DNA of 64,000 nt from Acinetobacter sp. NIPH 2699 (lineage in GTDB: Bacteria; Pseudomonadota; Gammaproteobacteria; Pseudomonadales; Moraxellaceae). Shown piece after piece: positions 1 through 8,643 of the stretch. Position 1 is the stretch's first letter, and each line of letters starts with the position of its first letter. Position numbers and translations under genes: made by a program. The notes below the pieces were generated by a model, which was given only the letters and a program-made list of their open reading frames with translations, was not told the DNA's origin and did not search any database. The DNA lies in contig NZ_JAKZGL010000010.1 of assembly GCF_022549355.1 (NCBI RefSeq), positions 1 through 64,000 of the forward strand. Reading direction: 5' to 3'.

Positions 1-95
1 CTGGAAAGCTGCAATGAGCCGTTTTAGCATCTTGTTTGAACAACGTATGGCTGACTATATCTAAGGTGTGTTTACACAGAATTATTTACAACCTC
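1..95 (+). mobile_element. right end of a probable IS256-family insertion sequence (partial)
   Basis: The first 95 bases hold the last codons of an open reading frame that enters from the left edge, then about 30 bp resembling a terminal inverted repeat. Read from the outer end at about 95 back to 65, the repeat starts GAGGTTGTAAATAATTCTGT and continues GTAAAC. That AT-rich style with an AATTCTGTG core is, from memory, typical of mutator-type (IS256-family) ends. The neighbouring rsmE gene loses its normal 3' end exactly here, as expected for an insertion. The outer boundary is uncertain by a few bases, and the other end and target duplication lie outside the window. Confidence 0.55.
2..64 (+). 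CDS. C-terminal fragment of a probable IS256-family transposase (partial)
   Basis: Twenty codons, open at the left edge and closed by TAA. The peptide contains WKAAMSRFSILFEQR. The W-x-x-A-x-x-x-F-x-I-x-F-E-x-R pattern matches the extreme C-terminus of proteobacterial mutator-type transposases as I remember them. The stop lies immediately before the putative terminal inverted repeat, the usual arrangement in this family. The catalytic DDE domain is not in the window, so the call rests on the C-terminal pattern, the repeat-like end and the disrupted neighbour gene. Confidence 0.5.
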   Translation, partial: WKAAMSRFSILFEQRMADYI

Positions 96-710
96 TGCAG
101 TTTCGATTTCTGCCTCACTAAGACCACCTTCAGGGCCGATTAATAATGCTAAATCGGGAGGGCTATCCAATAATACATTTTCTTGCGTTTTGTTTGGTGC
201 GAGAACAAAACGTGATGGGGGGAGTTGTGCTGATTTGACCCAATCCGTTAATGCGATCGGCGCTAAAACCTCAGGAACTCGGTTCATGCCACATTGTTCA
301 CATGCCGCGATTGCGACAGATTGCCAGTGATCTAATTTCTTTTGATCGCGATCATACTTGAGTCGCATCTCGCAGCGTTCGCTGGTCAAGAGTTGAATCG
401 TTGTAACACCCAGTTCAGTCGCTTTTTGAATCGCATAATCCATGCGATCACCTTTGCTCATCACTTGACCTAAAACAATTTGAAAAGGAGCTGTACGATC
501 TATTGGATCAAATTGATCAATCGATACAAATGCATTTTTCTTGTTGATTTCAGTGAGTGTTACCACGTGTTCACCACCTTTTCCATTGAAAAAGATAGCT
601 TGTTCTTGCGCTTTTGCACGAAGTACCCGTACCCAATGATGAAACACCGATTCTGTTAATTCAATGGTATGGCCAGTATTTAATTCAGTTTCGATATAAA
701 AACGATTCAT
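72..710 (-). pseudogene. rsmE: 16S rRNA m3U1498 methyltransferase RsmE, C-terminally truncated by an insertion
   Basis: RsmE is a SPOUT-class enzyme that methylates N3 of U1498 in 16S rRNA in the assembled 30S subunit. The N-terminal PUA-like part and most of the SPOUT fold are present: LGQVMSKGDRMDYAIQKATE, then AIAACEQCGMNRVPE, then LLIGPEGGLSEAEI. The family normally continues about 30 residues with an LGxRxLRxETA segment that completes the trefoil knot and binds SAM. Here the frame ends about 12 residues after GPEGG, with the last codons and the TAA supplied by the insertion-sequence end, and no other frame restores the motif. Length is 212 residues against about 240 normally. The ATG at 710 matches the usual MxRF start and leaves 22 bp after metF; an in-frame TTG further upstream is less likely. 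The product is probably inactive. Loss of rsmE is tolerated in other bacteria. Confidence 0.85.
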
Positions 711-732
711 GCTTGGATAGGGCTCGTACAAA

Positions 733-1569
733 TTAATTTAAACCAAGGTCAACTACAAGTTGTCGCGTCGGTTCTATTTGGTTCATTGTATAGAAGTGAA
801 GTGTAGGTGCACCACCTGCGATTAAACGTTCGCAGAGTTTAACAATCACTTCATGACCGAATGCTTTGATACTTTTGCTGTCATCGCCATAAGCTGCAAG
901 CTGCTTACGAATCCAACGTGGAATTTCTGCCCCTGTGCCATCAGCAAAACGAATCAAGTTACTTGCATTGGTAATCGGCATAATACCGGGAGCAACAGGA
1001 ATATTCACACCTGCTTTGTCAAGACGCTCCATGAAGTAAAAATAAGCATCGGGATTAAAGAAGAATTGGGTGATCCCTGCGTTTGCACCAGCATGTACTT
1101 TTTCAACAAAACGTTGAATATCGACATCAAAGCTTTCGGCTTGCGGATGCATTTCAGGATAAGCAGCGACTTCGATATGAAAGTGATCGCCTGAATATTC
1201 ACGGATAAAGCGAACCAGATCTTGTGCATAAGGAAGCTCACCTAGACCCACTTGACCAGAAGGTAAATCACCACGCAATGCCACAATACGATTAATGCCT
1301 TGAGATTTATATAAATCTAAAAGCTCGGCGATACGCGCTTTATTATCACCAATACATGAAAGGTGAGGTGCAACTGGCGTACCTTTACCATTGAAGTCAT
1401 TAATCGCGGCTAAAGTACGTTCACGTGTAGAACCACCAGCACCATAAGTAATCGAGAAAAACTCAGGATTCAATAGTTGTAATTCTTGGTGGACAGTACG
1501 TAATTTTTCTGCACCAGCATCAGTCTTAGGTGGGAAAAACTCAAAAGAAATAGGAACACGTTTCGTCAT
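733..1569 (-). CDS. metF: 5,10-methylenetetrahydrofolate reductase
   Basis: Reduces 5,10-methylene-THF to 5-methyl-THF, the methyl donor for methionine synthase; a cytosolic FAD-dependent TIM-barrel enzyme. The 278-residue product fits the bacterial short form (E. coli has 296). FEFFPPKT at residues 9-16 carries the conserved glutamate of the active site. PHLSC near residue 69 and ALRGDLP near residue 98 are family motifs, as is FFFNPDAYF. The gene lies downstream of ahcY in the same direction, separated by a strong terminator, so the two probably have partly separate transcripts. Together they make a methyl-cycle block. RsmE follows 22 bp later. Confidence 0.96.
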   Translation of the reverse strand: MTKRVPISFEFFPPKTDAGAEKLRTVHQELQLLNPEFFSITYGAGGSTRERTLAAINDFNGKGTPVAPHLSCIGDNKARIAELLDLYKSQGINRIVALRGDLPSGQVGLGELPYAQDLVRFIREYSGDHFHIEVAAYPEMHPQAESFDVDIQRFVEKVHAGANAGITQFFFNPDAYFYFMERLDKAGVNIPVAPGIMPITNASNLIRFADGTGAEIPRWIRKQLAAYGDDSKSIKAFGHEVIVKLCERLIAGGAPTLHFYTMNQIEPTRQLVVDLGLN

Positions 1570-1604
1570 TTCAAATCCTTTTTAAAATCGCGTAGAAATT
1601 TTTA

Positions 1605-1636
1605 GAAAAAAGGGCAGTCCGTAAAACGTCTGCCCT
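1605..1636 (-). terminator. Rho-independent terminator after ahcY
   Basis: On the minus strand a 7-bp GC-rich stem (AGGGCAG / CTGCCCT, 1611-1636) is followed at once by six T. It separates ahcY from metF. Confidence 0.8.
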
Positions 1637-1643
1637 GATTTTC

Positions 1644-3026
1644 TTAGTATTTATAAGCGTCAGATTTGAACGGACCTTCAACAGGAACGCCAAGGTAATC
1701 TGCTTGTACTTGAGTCAATTGTGTTACCACACCACCAAAGCCAACAACCATCGCAGCAGCAACTTCTTCATCTAATTTCTTAGGAAGTACTTCTACACGA
1801 ATCGCTGCTTGTTTTTGATCAGCAGGTAAATCTGCAAATTTCTCAGCGAATAAATGCATTTGACCTAATACTTGGTTTGCAAAAGAACCATCCATTACAC
1901 GTGATGGGTGACCTGTGGCATTACCAAGGTTCACTAAACGACCTTCAGAAAGAAGGATCAAGTAGTTGTTTTCATCTTCTGAACGATATACTTGGTGTAC
2001 TTGTGGCTTCACTTCAACCCACTTGTAGCCACGTAAGTATGCTGTGTCGATTTCTGTATCGAAGTGACCGATGTTACACACTACTGAACCTGCTTTTAAG
2101 CTATCGAGCATCGCAGCATCACATACATGGTAGTTACCTGTTGTGGTCACAACGAGATCAGTATTTGCTAACAAATCGTGGTTGATGTCTTCTTTTTTGC
2201 CTGTTTGTACGCCATTTTTATATGGAGAAACGACTTCATAACCGTCCATACATGCTTGCATCGCACAGATTGGATCAACCTCAGTCACACGAACGATCAT
2301 GCCTTCTTGACGTAATGATTGTGCTGAACCTTTACCCACGTCACCGTAGCCAATCACAAGGGCACGACGACCAGAAAGTAACATGTCTGTACCACGTTTG
2401 ATTGCATCATTTAATGAATGACGGCAACCATATTTGTTGTCATTTTTAGATTTGGTGATTGAGTCATTGACGTTGATCGCTGGAACTTTAAGTGAACCAT
2501 CTTTCCACATTTCTAAAAGACGTTGAACACCCGTCGTTGTTTCTTCTGTAATCCCGTGGATACGCTCTAAAAGCGCAGGGTATTTTTCATGAACAAGAGC
2601 AGTTAAGTCACCGCCATCGTCCAAGATCATGTTGGCAGCCCAAGGCTGACCATTGACATTGATTTGCTGCTCTAGACACCAAACATATTCTTCTTCAGTT
2701 TCACCTTTCCAAGCGAATACAGGAATACCACGCGCAGCAATTGCAGCAGCAGCGTGATCTTGAGTTGAGAAAATGTTACATGACGTCCAGCGAACTTCAG
2801 CGCCTAATTCAATTAATGTTTCAATTAAAACGGCTGTTTGGATTGTCATATGGATACAACCCAAGATTTTTGCACCAGCAAGCGGTTTAGCCGCTGCATA
2901 ACGCTTACGCAAACCAATCAAAGCTGGCATTTCAGCTTCAGCAAGTTTGATTTCTTTACGGCCGTAGTCAGCAAGGGAAATATCGGCAACTTTATAATCT
3001 GTAAATGAAGCATTCACCGCGTTCAT
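1644..3026 (-). CDS. ahcY: S-adenosylhomocysteine hydrolase (adenosylhomocysteinase)
   Basis: Reversibly hydrolyses SAH to homocysteine and adenosine with bound NAD, removing the inhibitory by-product of SAM-dependent methylation. The 460-residue length is usual for the bacterial enzyme. Visible motifs include [10 protein letters not shown] (NAD-binding Rossmann loop, near residue 226), [20 protein letters not shown], and the C-terminal KSDAYKY that caps the neighbouring NAD site in the tetramer. The ATG at 3026 has an AGGAG ribosome binding site. An SAH riboswitch lies directly upstream, so the gene is probably induced when SAH builds up. The nearby metF continues the cycle towards methionine. 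Confidence 0.97.
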   Translation of the reverse strand: MNAVNASFTDYKVADISLADYGRKEIKLAEAEMPALIGLRKRYAAAKPLAGAKILGCIHMTIQTAVLIETLIELGAEVRWTSCNIFSTQDHAAAAIAARGIPVFAWKGETEEEYVWCLEQQINVNGQPWAANMILDDGGDLTALVHEKYPALLERIHGITEETTTGVQRLLEMWKDGSLKVPAINVNDSITKSKNDNKYGCRHSLNDAIKRGTDMLLSGRRALVIGYGDVGKGSAQSLRQEGMIVRVTEVDPICAMQACMDGYEVVSPYKNGVQTGKKEDINHDLLANTDLVVTTTGNYHVCDAAMLDSLKAGSVVCNIGHFDTEIDTAYLRGYKWVEVKPQVHQVYRSEDENNYLILLSEGRLVNLGNATGHPSRVMDGSFANQVLGQMHLFAEKFADLPADQKQAAIRVEVLPKKLDEEVAAAMVVGFGGVVTQLTQVQADYLGVPVEGPFKSDAYKY

Positions 3027-3064
3027 CAGGATCTCCTAGAAAAAATAGTATGGATCATTTTGTT

Positions 3065-3161
3065 CGCGGATGCCGTTGTCTTGGAAGCATTGCTTCTTAC
3101 GCCGAGCCTAGCAAATTGATCTTTAGTGCCGATCAATTGTCGCAGCATCCCTCGACTAGGG
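3065..3161 (-). promoter_or_regulatory. SAH riboswitch upstream of ahcY
   Basis: Read on the minus strand from 3161, the leader carries the landmarks of the SAH riboswitch class: TCGAGGGATGCTGCGAC, a variable stem-loop, then TTGCTAGGCTCGGC, then AACGGCATCCGCG. CGAG pairs with CTCG to close P1, and GGATGC pairs with GCATCC to form the conserved long-range helix. The element ends about 38 nt before the ahcY start codon. Members of this class turn expression on when SAH is high. A covariance-model search would confirm it. Confidence 0.9.
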
Positions 3162-3319
3162 CATTATCATACTTGGAAATCAGTTGAGTTCCAATGAAAT
3201 TTTGTGTGAGATGGTGAGAAAATGAGGGATTAAATAAAGGCAAATAGATCAGTAAAAATTTTATATGGATGTTTTAGGATTTCTTCTCCATTTGAAACCC
3301 TAAATTCTCAAAGTTAACA

Positions 3320-3526
3320 TTATGCTTTCAAGTGATCTTCAAATTCTTCACCAAGTTGCATTGCTAAAGAATTTCCAGATAAATCACAAGTTACTAAACC
3401 ATATTCTTTTTTAAAGCTAAAAGTGAAACCGCGGTTATCTGTCAGATTTTTAACTGAATATCCTAATTTTTCCAACCAAATACGAAAAGCCAATAAATTT
3501 TTTGCTTTAACAACTCTGTTTTTCAT
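3320..3526 (-). CDS. small uncharacterised protein (68 aa)
   Basis: A 68-residue basic N-terminus (MKNRVVKAKNLLAFRIWLEK) leads into a mixed alpha/beta sequence with no signal peptide or membrane segment. The start has a good AAGGAG site 8 nt upstream, and codon use matches neighbours, which supports a real gene. I do not recognise a domain. It stands alone between ahcY and gloB, with a terminator-like hairpin (of gloB) upstream, so it probably has its own promoter in the AT-rich 3527-3750 region. Confidence 0.65.
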   Translation of the reverse strand: MKNRVVKAKNLLAFRIWLEKLGYSVKNLTDNRGFTFSFKKEYGLVTCDLSGNSLAMQLGEEFEDHLKA

Positions 3527-3756
3527 AGTGAGACTCCTTGTGAACCTGTATTCATTAATAAGGGTTGGTTAAATTTTTTTAAAGGGCGATTACATAGATT
3601 TATTTTGCTGCGTGTAACTAATGTAAAAATAGAGTAATTTTAAAGTGATATGTTTTTTATTTGGTTTTCTTATATGATTGTATTTTATATGAAAAAATAG
3701 ATTTGTTTATTTGAGTAAGTCGTTTTAAGCTTAAAAATAATTTAATTATAAATGTA

Positions 3757-3808
3757 AAAAATGATTTCAGTTTCCAACTTGGTTCAGTGTGGGAAATGAA
3801 ATCATTTT
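3757..3808 (-). terminator. Rho-independent terminator after gloB
   Basis: Two arms sharing 12 perfect base pairs (AAAATGATTTCA and its complement) surround a loop of about 20 nt. On the minus strand the hairpin is followed by TTTTTTACATTT. It sits 18 bp after the gloB stop codon. Confidence 0.7.
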
Positions 3809-3825
3809 CGATTTGATCGAATTGG

Positions 3826-4557
3826 TTAAAACTGATCTTTTAGGCTACGGATTCGAGCAAAGTCCTCGGCACTTTCAGTTCGGAGAAATGGATTGGTTTC
3901 GAGCTCTAATTCAATACTACTAGGTAGCGTGATTTGATCTGCTTCTCTTAATCGTTTGACCTGTTTGATGCGCTCTTGCAGCGCTACATTGTGAGGCTCA
4001 ATGGTTAAAGCAAACTCAGCATTTGCGAGTGTGTATTCATGGGTACAATATACTTTGGTTTGGATGGGTAAGGCCGCCAGTCTATTCAAAGAATGATACA
4101 TTTGTTCGGCAGTTCCCTCGAACAGACGTCCACAACCCATTGCAAATAGTGTGTCACCACAGAATAAACTATCAATCTCTTCAATAAAATAAACAATATG
4201 CCCTAAGGTATGCCCCGGTGTTGCAATGATTTCAACCTTTAAATCATTGAAATGGAAATGATCATTGTGTTGTAGTGGATTTGAAATATAAGTAATCTTA
4301 CTCAATTCGTCACGTGGTCCATATACCGTAAGATTCTGGTCTGCTAACAGCTCAGGAACACCACCCGTATGGTCGGGATGCCAATGGGTGAGCCAAATTT
4401 GTTTGAGTTTTAATTGATGTTGTTCGCAGAAGTCAGTCACTAGACTCGCCTCAGTCGGGTCAATTGCAATAACTTCATTTGAGCGAGTATCTTCCAATAA
4501 CCAGATATAGTTTTTTAAGGCATTTTTTACGTCAATGACATGAATCTTATAATGCAT
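3826..4557 (-). CDS. gloB: hydroxyacylglutathione hydrolase (glyoxalase II)
   Basis: Hydrolyses S-lactoylglutathione to D-lactate and glutathione, the second step of methylglyoxal detoxification. It is a metallo-beta-lactamase-fold enzyme of 243 residues, the usual size (about 250). The metal-binding signature THWHPDHTGG spans residues 57-66, followed by GHTLGHIVYF, FCGDTLFAMGCGRLFEG and YCTHEYT, which supply the other metal ligands and the substrate pocket. The C-terminal helical part (NPFLR) is typical of true glyoxalase II. The gene is transcribed alone and ends in its own terminator. Confidence 0.93.
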   Translation of the reverse strand: MHYKIHVIDVKNALKNYIWLLEDTRSNEVIAIDPTEASLVTDFCEQHQLKLKQIWLTHWHPDHTGGVPELLADQNLTVYGPRDELSKITYISNPLQHNDHFHFNDLKVEIIATPGHTLGHIVYFIEEIDSLFCGDTLFAMGCGRLFEGTAEQMYHSLNRLAALPIQTKVYCTHEYTLANAEFALTIEPHNVALQERIKQVKRLREADQITLPSSIELELETNPFLRTESAEDFARIRSLKDQF

Positions 4558-5001
4558 AGCCGATTCCTAAATCTTGTTGTCGTGCAGTTATTATAAAGGT
4601 ACTGATAACTGCTTTTGAGGATTCCTAGTGTAAGTGTAAATGAGTAACAGTGCAAAATGCCTGCTGCTGATCATCGCAGAAACATGACTTTTTAGGGCAG
4701 ATTTTGACAGCTTACATCAGGCATATTTTTATGATTGACAATAACGCTATTTTCCATAAAGATGAAATAAAAGTTTTATAAGTTAATACTTTATCGTATT
4801 TTAATTCGCATTAAACAGAGAATAACTTAAAAGTGAAATCATCAAAATGATGGGGTCAACTTGTCTACTTTGCCGAATGTTGCTATAGCGTTGGATGTTA
4901 ATCATTTGAGGGCAGTGTTTAAAATAGATAAATCATTGTAAATAAATATAATTTACTCAGAGTAAAGCGAAAACAAATCACAATAAGACAGAGAGGGAAT
5001 T
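4558..5001. other. intergenic region between divergent gloB and the 5002 operon
   Basis: A 444-bp AT-rich region between divergently transcribed genes that must hold both promoters. A TTGACA-like hexamer at 4735-4740 is the best -35 candidate for the rightward operon, but no convincing -10 lies at the right distance. A GAGGGAA ribosome binding site precedes 5002. No ORF or stable hairpin is evident. Confidence 0.4.
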
Positions 5002-5985
5002 ATGTCAGATCTGGTCGATCATGAAGTGGTCGTTATCTTTAGAAAGTACTTATATCCTCTATCTGCCAAGCTTACAGAAATGCTCAATGAGCATTTTAGC
5101 CATCAAACAGAGCGGCGGGGTTGTGGGTATACTCAGGCGACACGTGTAATCGCAGAGTTTGTTTCGCAAGCTCGAGATGCGCTTGGTTTTCAGGATTTAC
5201 GTATCTTTGATGATTATGAAACCAAAGGACTCAAGAATATTCTCAATCAAAGTTCATCTTATGGGCTGGAGCTGACAACTTGGCGAAATCTAGATATTAA
5301 TGCTGAGGTACAACAATGTTTGCAGCAGCTAAATTTGCAAGAAACCTTTGTGCAGAATTTGCAACAAGAAGTCGATTTTCAAGCCAAACTTAGAACAATC
5401 TATCAATATGCAGAGCTTGAAGAAAGTGTGCTGATCTGTCAGTTACTTGCAGATATTATTCTTCCTCAAAGTGCCAAGAATGGCATGATTAAATGTAATG
5501 CTTTGTTAGAAAAGCCTAAGGTTGGTTCTTGTCCAATGGCAGAAAAGTTCTTTCTGCGAATTGCGCATCATCGCTTGCTTAGACAAGGCGAAATTAATAT
5601 TTTTGTCGATGAACATGAACAACCGATAATGATGGAAAAAATGAATATGGGAGACAATCACTCCTGTATTAGCCTCGTTCCATTATTGATGAATGGTGTG
5701 CGTTTACCCGCAGGAAGTCTTTTTTCTGCAAATTATGAAATTGAGCAACTCGAAAAGCATCAGAATAAACACTATAAGGGCTATGTCATTCCCATTTCAG
5801 CGATCAATGGTTTCTGGTTTTTAAGATTAACCACGTTAGCGGTTTCACCCAAAAATCGTGCCCGCGCATTTGGCTATCATTTTAAGCAACAGGTGGATAA
5901 TGGATTATTTAGACCTGATATCACTGAACTGAATCAGCTTATGGAAATAGCACAAGATCAAATCTATGTAGGACATCCATGCTAA
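5002..5985 (+). CDS. uncharacterised protein coupled to a deacetylase-like enzyme
   Basis: A 327-residue soluble protein with no signal peptide, membrane segment or motif that I recognise. Several cysteines and histidines stand out (RRGCGY, CPMAEKFFLRIAHHR), but they form no known metal site. The C-terminal half looks beta-rich, with FWFLRLTTLAVSPKNRARAFGYHF near residue 272. A GAGGGAA site precedes the ATG. Its last codons overlap the next gene through ATGCTAA, so the two are probably translationally coupled and work together. It may be a partner or substrate-recognition protein of the downstream hydrolase; this is inference from gene order only. Confidence 0.85.
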   Translation: MSDLVDHEVVVIFRKYLYPLSAKLTEMLNEHFSHQTERRGCGYTQATRVIAEFVSQARDALGFQDLRIFDDYETKGLKNILNQSSSYGLELTTWRNLDINAEVQQCLQQLNLQETFVQNLQQEVDFQAKLRTIYQYAELEESVLICQLLADIILPQSAKNGMIKCNALLEKPKVGSCPMAEKFFLRIAHHRLLRQGEINIFVDEHEQPIMMEKMNMGDNHSCISLVPLLMNGVRLPAGSLFSANYEIEQLEKHQNKHYKGYVIPISAINGFWFLRLTTLAVSPKNRARAFGYHFKQQVDNGLFRPDITELNQLMEIAQDQIYVGHPC

Positions 5986-6845
5986 AAGCCTGTTATTCGC
6001 CACGCTATTATGCGCAAACGCATACCAATAGTATGGAAAAACTCACTGCCGTTGCTGATGTTCTACGTGTGAATCAAATGGTCGAGTTGATTGATCCGGG
6101 CTTAATTGACGTTGAAATTCTTAAAAAGTTACATAACCCTCAATACGTTGAGGCTTTTCTTTCAGGTGAGTCAGCATTTGCAACTGTTCAGGGTTTTAAA
6201 CCGTGGAATGCACAATTGCGTGATGCAATTTTATCGGTGCAAGCAGGGCAGTTGATGGGCGCTGAAATTGCTTTTCAAGAGGGCATCGCTGCCAATATTG
6301 CACAAGGTTTTCATCATGCCAGTTATGAATCGGGTGCTGCCTACTGCACTTTTAATGGTTTGGCTTTGGTCGCAAAACAATATCCTGAAAAACGTATTTT
6401 TATTTTAGATTGTGATCAGCATGGTGGTGACGGCACAGCTATATTTGCCAATCGAATGACCAATCTGATGAATTTTGGAATCTTCGGTATCCGTTTTGGC
6501 TGTAAAGCCAGTGAGCGCAGTGTGACGCGTTATATTCATCCCAAGCAAGGGAATTTTGATCTGTACCGAGAGGCCGTTTTAGAGGCATTTCAATACGCCA
6601 CACGTTGGGAAGCCGATTTAATCATTTATCAAGCGGGGATGGATTGTCATCAGCATGATAAATATGGATCGAAGTGGTTTACGACTGATTTGTTGTTTGA
6701 AAGAGATCGCTTGGTGTTTGAAATGGCGAAGAAAATGAAAATTCCTTTGTTATTTGTACTAGCGGGAGGGTATCAGCCTTTGCAAGATTTGGTCCCTTTG
6801 CATGTCAATACTTTTAAAGCTGCGAATGAAATCTATTTTCCTTAG
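5979..6845 (+). CDS. histone-deacetylase-like zinc amidohydrolase (AcuC/APAH family)
   Basis: A 288-residue member of the arginase/deacetylase fold, which removes acyl groups from amines (polyamines or lysines) using one zinc. The active-site pieces are visible: FHHAS with His112-His113, LDCDQHGGDG with the zinc ligands Asp146 and His148, AGMDCH with the third ligand Asp222, and LAGGY with the transition-state Tyr265. The second His of the usual D-x-H-H-G motif is Gly149 here, which suggests an altered pocket. It overlaps the upstream unknown gene by 7 bp. Substrate is unknown: acetylpolyamine and acetyl-lysine are the family precedents. Confidence 0.85.
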   Translation: MLKACYSPRYYAQTHTNSMEKLTAVADVLRVNQMVELIDPGLIDVEILKKLHNPQYVEAFLSGESAFATVQGFKPWNAQLRDAILSVQAGQLMGAEIAFQEGIAANIAQGFHHASYESGAAYCTFNGLALVAKQYPEKRIFILDCDQHGGDGTAIFANRMTNLMNFGIFGIRFGCKASERSVTRYIHPKQGNFDLYREAVLEAFQYATRWEADLIIYQAGMDCHQHDKYGSKWFTTDLLFERDRLVFEMAKKMKIPLLFVLAGGYQPLQDLVPLHVNTFKAANEIYFP

Positions 6846-6864
6846 CTAAAATGATCGAAATAAA

Positions 6865-6887
6865 AAAGCCCTCAAATTGAGAGCTTT
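6865..6887. terminator. bidirectional terminator between the deacetylase-like gene and metI
   Basis: An imperfect hairpin (AAAGCCCTCAA / TTGAGAGCTTT, one mismatch) with a T-rich run on one side and an A-rich run on the other sits between two convergent genes and can serve both. Confidence 0.6.
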
Positions 6888-6901
6888 AAATTTGGGGAGG
6901 A

Positions 6902-7597
6902 TTAGCGCAGTTTTGCTAACCAATCGCCTAAGGTTTGAACAAACTGAACCAAGAGTAAGAGCACGATCACGGTCAGGATGACCACACTACTATCAAAACG
7001 TTGATAACCATAAGAAATCGCGAGATCACCAATTCCTCCTGCGCCAACAGCACCCGCCATTGCAGTTGCACCAATCAAACTGATCGTTCCTGTGGTTAAA
7101 TTGAGGGTAAGCGAACTGCGTGCTTCAGGAACAATAAACTTAAATACGATTTGCCAAGGTGTTGCACCCATCGCTTGTGCTGACTCAATGATTCCTTCAT
7201 TCACTTCGAGTAGGGAAGTTTCAATCAAACGCCCTAAATACGGACCGACATAAATCGTGAGAGGAACAATAGCAGCCCACGTCCCGATAGATGTGCCAAC
7301 GAGGAATTTAGTAAATGGAATGACGGCGATCAGCAAAATGATGAAAGGAATCGAACGTAATGCATTGACGATCGGATTTAGAAAATAATAAATCGCTCGA
7401 TTTTGTAGAATACCACCTGTACGTGTCACCACTAAGGTGATGCCTTGGATGAAGCCCCAAATACAACCAAAAAGCAGTGAGAAAAATACCATTTGCAAGG
7501 TTTCTTGCAAGGCTGTCACAAATTGATCCATCGACAACGAACTTTGCCAAAAAGGCGCAGTGATTTCAGTCAGCCACTGTACGATTAAGTCTCTCAT
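6902..7597 (-). CDS. metI: D-/L-methionine ABC transporter permease
   Basis: Inner-membrane permease of the MetNIQ methionine importer. At 231 residues it is close to E. coli MetI (217). It shows about five hydrophobic segments and the EAA-loop pattern EVNEGIIESAQAMGATPWQI (near residue 143) that docks on the ATPase. Its ATG overlaps the metN stop by 4 bp, so translation is coupled. Confidence 0.94.
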   Translation of the reverse strand: MRDLIVQWLTEITAPFWQSSLSMDQFVTALQETLQMVFFSLLFGCIWGFIQGITLVVTRTGGILQNRAIYYFLNPIVNALRSIPFIILLIAVIPFTKFLVGTSIGTWAAIVPLTIYVGPYLGRLIETSLLEVNEGIIESAQAMGATPWQIVFKFIVPEARSSLTLNLTTGTISLIGATAMAGAVGAGGIGDLAISYGYQRFDSSVVILTVIVLLLLVQFVQTLGDWLAKLR

Positions 7598-8619
7598 TGG
7601 CTTACTCCAGACTGTTCAACTTTGACACCTTGTTGTTCTAGAAATTGGATTGCTGCTTGAATCGTGTGTGGCTCACCTAACAATTGAATAAACATTTGCC
7701 CAATCACCGTTCCATTAATTTCGGTCATGTTGGCAAAGAGGATATTTAAACTAATATCAAACTGTTTAATCACAGATTGAATCACAGTTTCTTGAGCCGA
7801 TGTTCCTAGAAATTGCAAGTTGTAGATACTGTTATGGTGCTTATGTTCGAGATTATTCAGAATATTGATCGGCAGTTGTTGCTGTAATACGGTTTGGATA
7901 AATGTCTTGGTAGTTGCATGTTGAGGTTGGCTGAAAATGTCCAAGGTCGAACCTGACTCAATCACGTGACCTGCTTCCATAACCGCAACATAATCACAAA
8001 TGGATTCGATCACATCCATTTCATGGGTCACCATCACGATGGTAATATTTTGTTCTTGGTTAATTTTTTTCAGCAATGCTAAAACAGACTTGGTGGTTTG
8101 TGGATCTAAAGCAGAGGTTGCTTCATCACAAAGTAAAATTTTAGGATGACTGGCAAGTGCCCGTGCTATACCAACACGTTGTTTTTGCCCGCCCGAAAGC
8201 TCATCTGGATAAGCATCTTTTTTATGTTTGAGGTCAATGAAATCAAGCAGTTCTGCTAAACGCTTTGCTCGCTCAGCTTTACTATGACCAAGCAATTTAA
8301 GTGGCATTTCAATATTTTCAGACACAGTTTTGGTCTGTAATAAATTAAAGTGCTGAAAAATCATGCCGATATTTGCACGTTCTTGACGAAGCGTACGCGC
8401 ATCCATAGCAGTAAAGTCTTTTTGATGAATAATCACTTGTCCCTGAGAAGGGCGCTCAAGCAAATTAATCATACGAACGAGTGTACTTTTACCTGCACCA
8501 CTATAACCAATAATGCCAAAGATACTGCCTTCTGGGATCTCTAAATTGATTTGATCCAATGCATTAATGGTTTGGCCATTGAGCTGATAGTGTTTGGAAA
8601 TATTTTTAAATTCGATCAT
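7594..8619 (-). CDS. metN: methionine ABC transporter ATP-binding protein
   Basis: ATPase of the MetNIQ importer, 341 residues as expected. Walker A is GYSGAGKST at 38-46, the Q-loop glutamine is Gln89, the signature LSGGQKQR is at 141-148 and Walker B ILLCDE is at 161-166, followed by the H-loop in VMVTHEMD. The C-terminal 80 residues form the NIL/ACT-like domain that binds methionine and inhibits transport when internal methionine is high. It lies downstream of metQ, with a hairpin between them, and overlaps metI. Confidence 0.96.
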   Translation of the reverse strand: MIEFKNISKHYQLNGQTINALDQINLEIPEGSIFGIIGYSGAGKSTLVRMINLLERPSQGQVIIHQKDFTAMDARTLRQERANIGMIFQHFNLLQTKTVSENIEMPLKLLGHSKAERAKRLAELLDFIDLKHKKDAYPDELSGGQKQRVGIARALASHPKILLCDEATSALDPQTTKSVLALLKKINQEQNITIVMVTHEMDVIESICDYVAVMEAGHVIESGSTLDIFSQPQHATTKTFIQTVLQQQLPINILNNLEHKHHNSIYNLQFLGTSAQETVIQSVIKQFDISLNILFANMTEINGTVIGQMFIQLLGEPHTIQAAIQFLEQQGVKVEQSGVSQ

Positions 8620-8643
8620 ATCGTCAATACTAAATTAAAAAGA

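Noticed and set aside
853..1194. Plus-strand ORF of 113 codons inside metF
   Set aside because: Antisense to a well-conserved gene, no ribosome binding site, low-complexity translation; a shadow frame.
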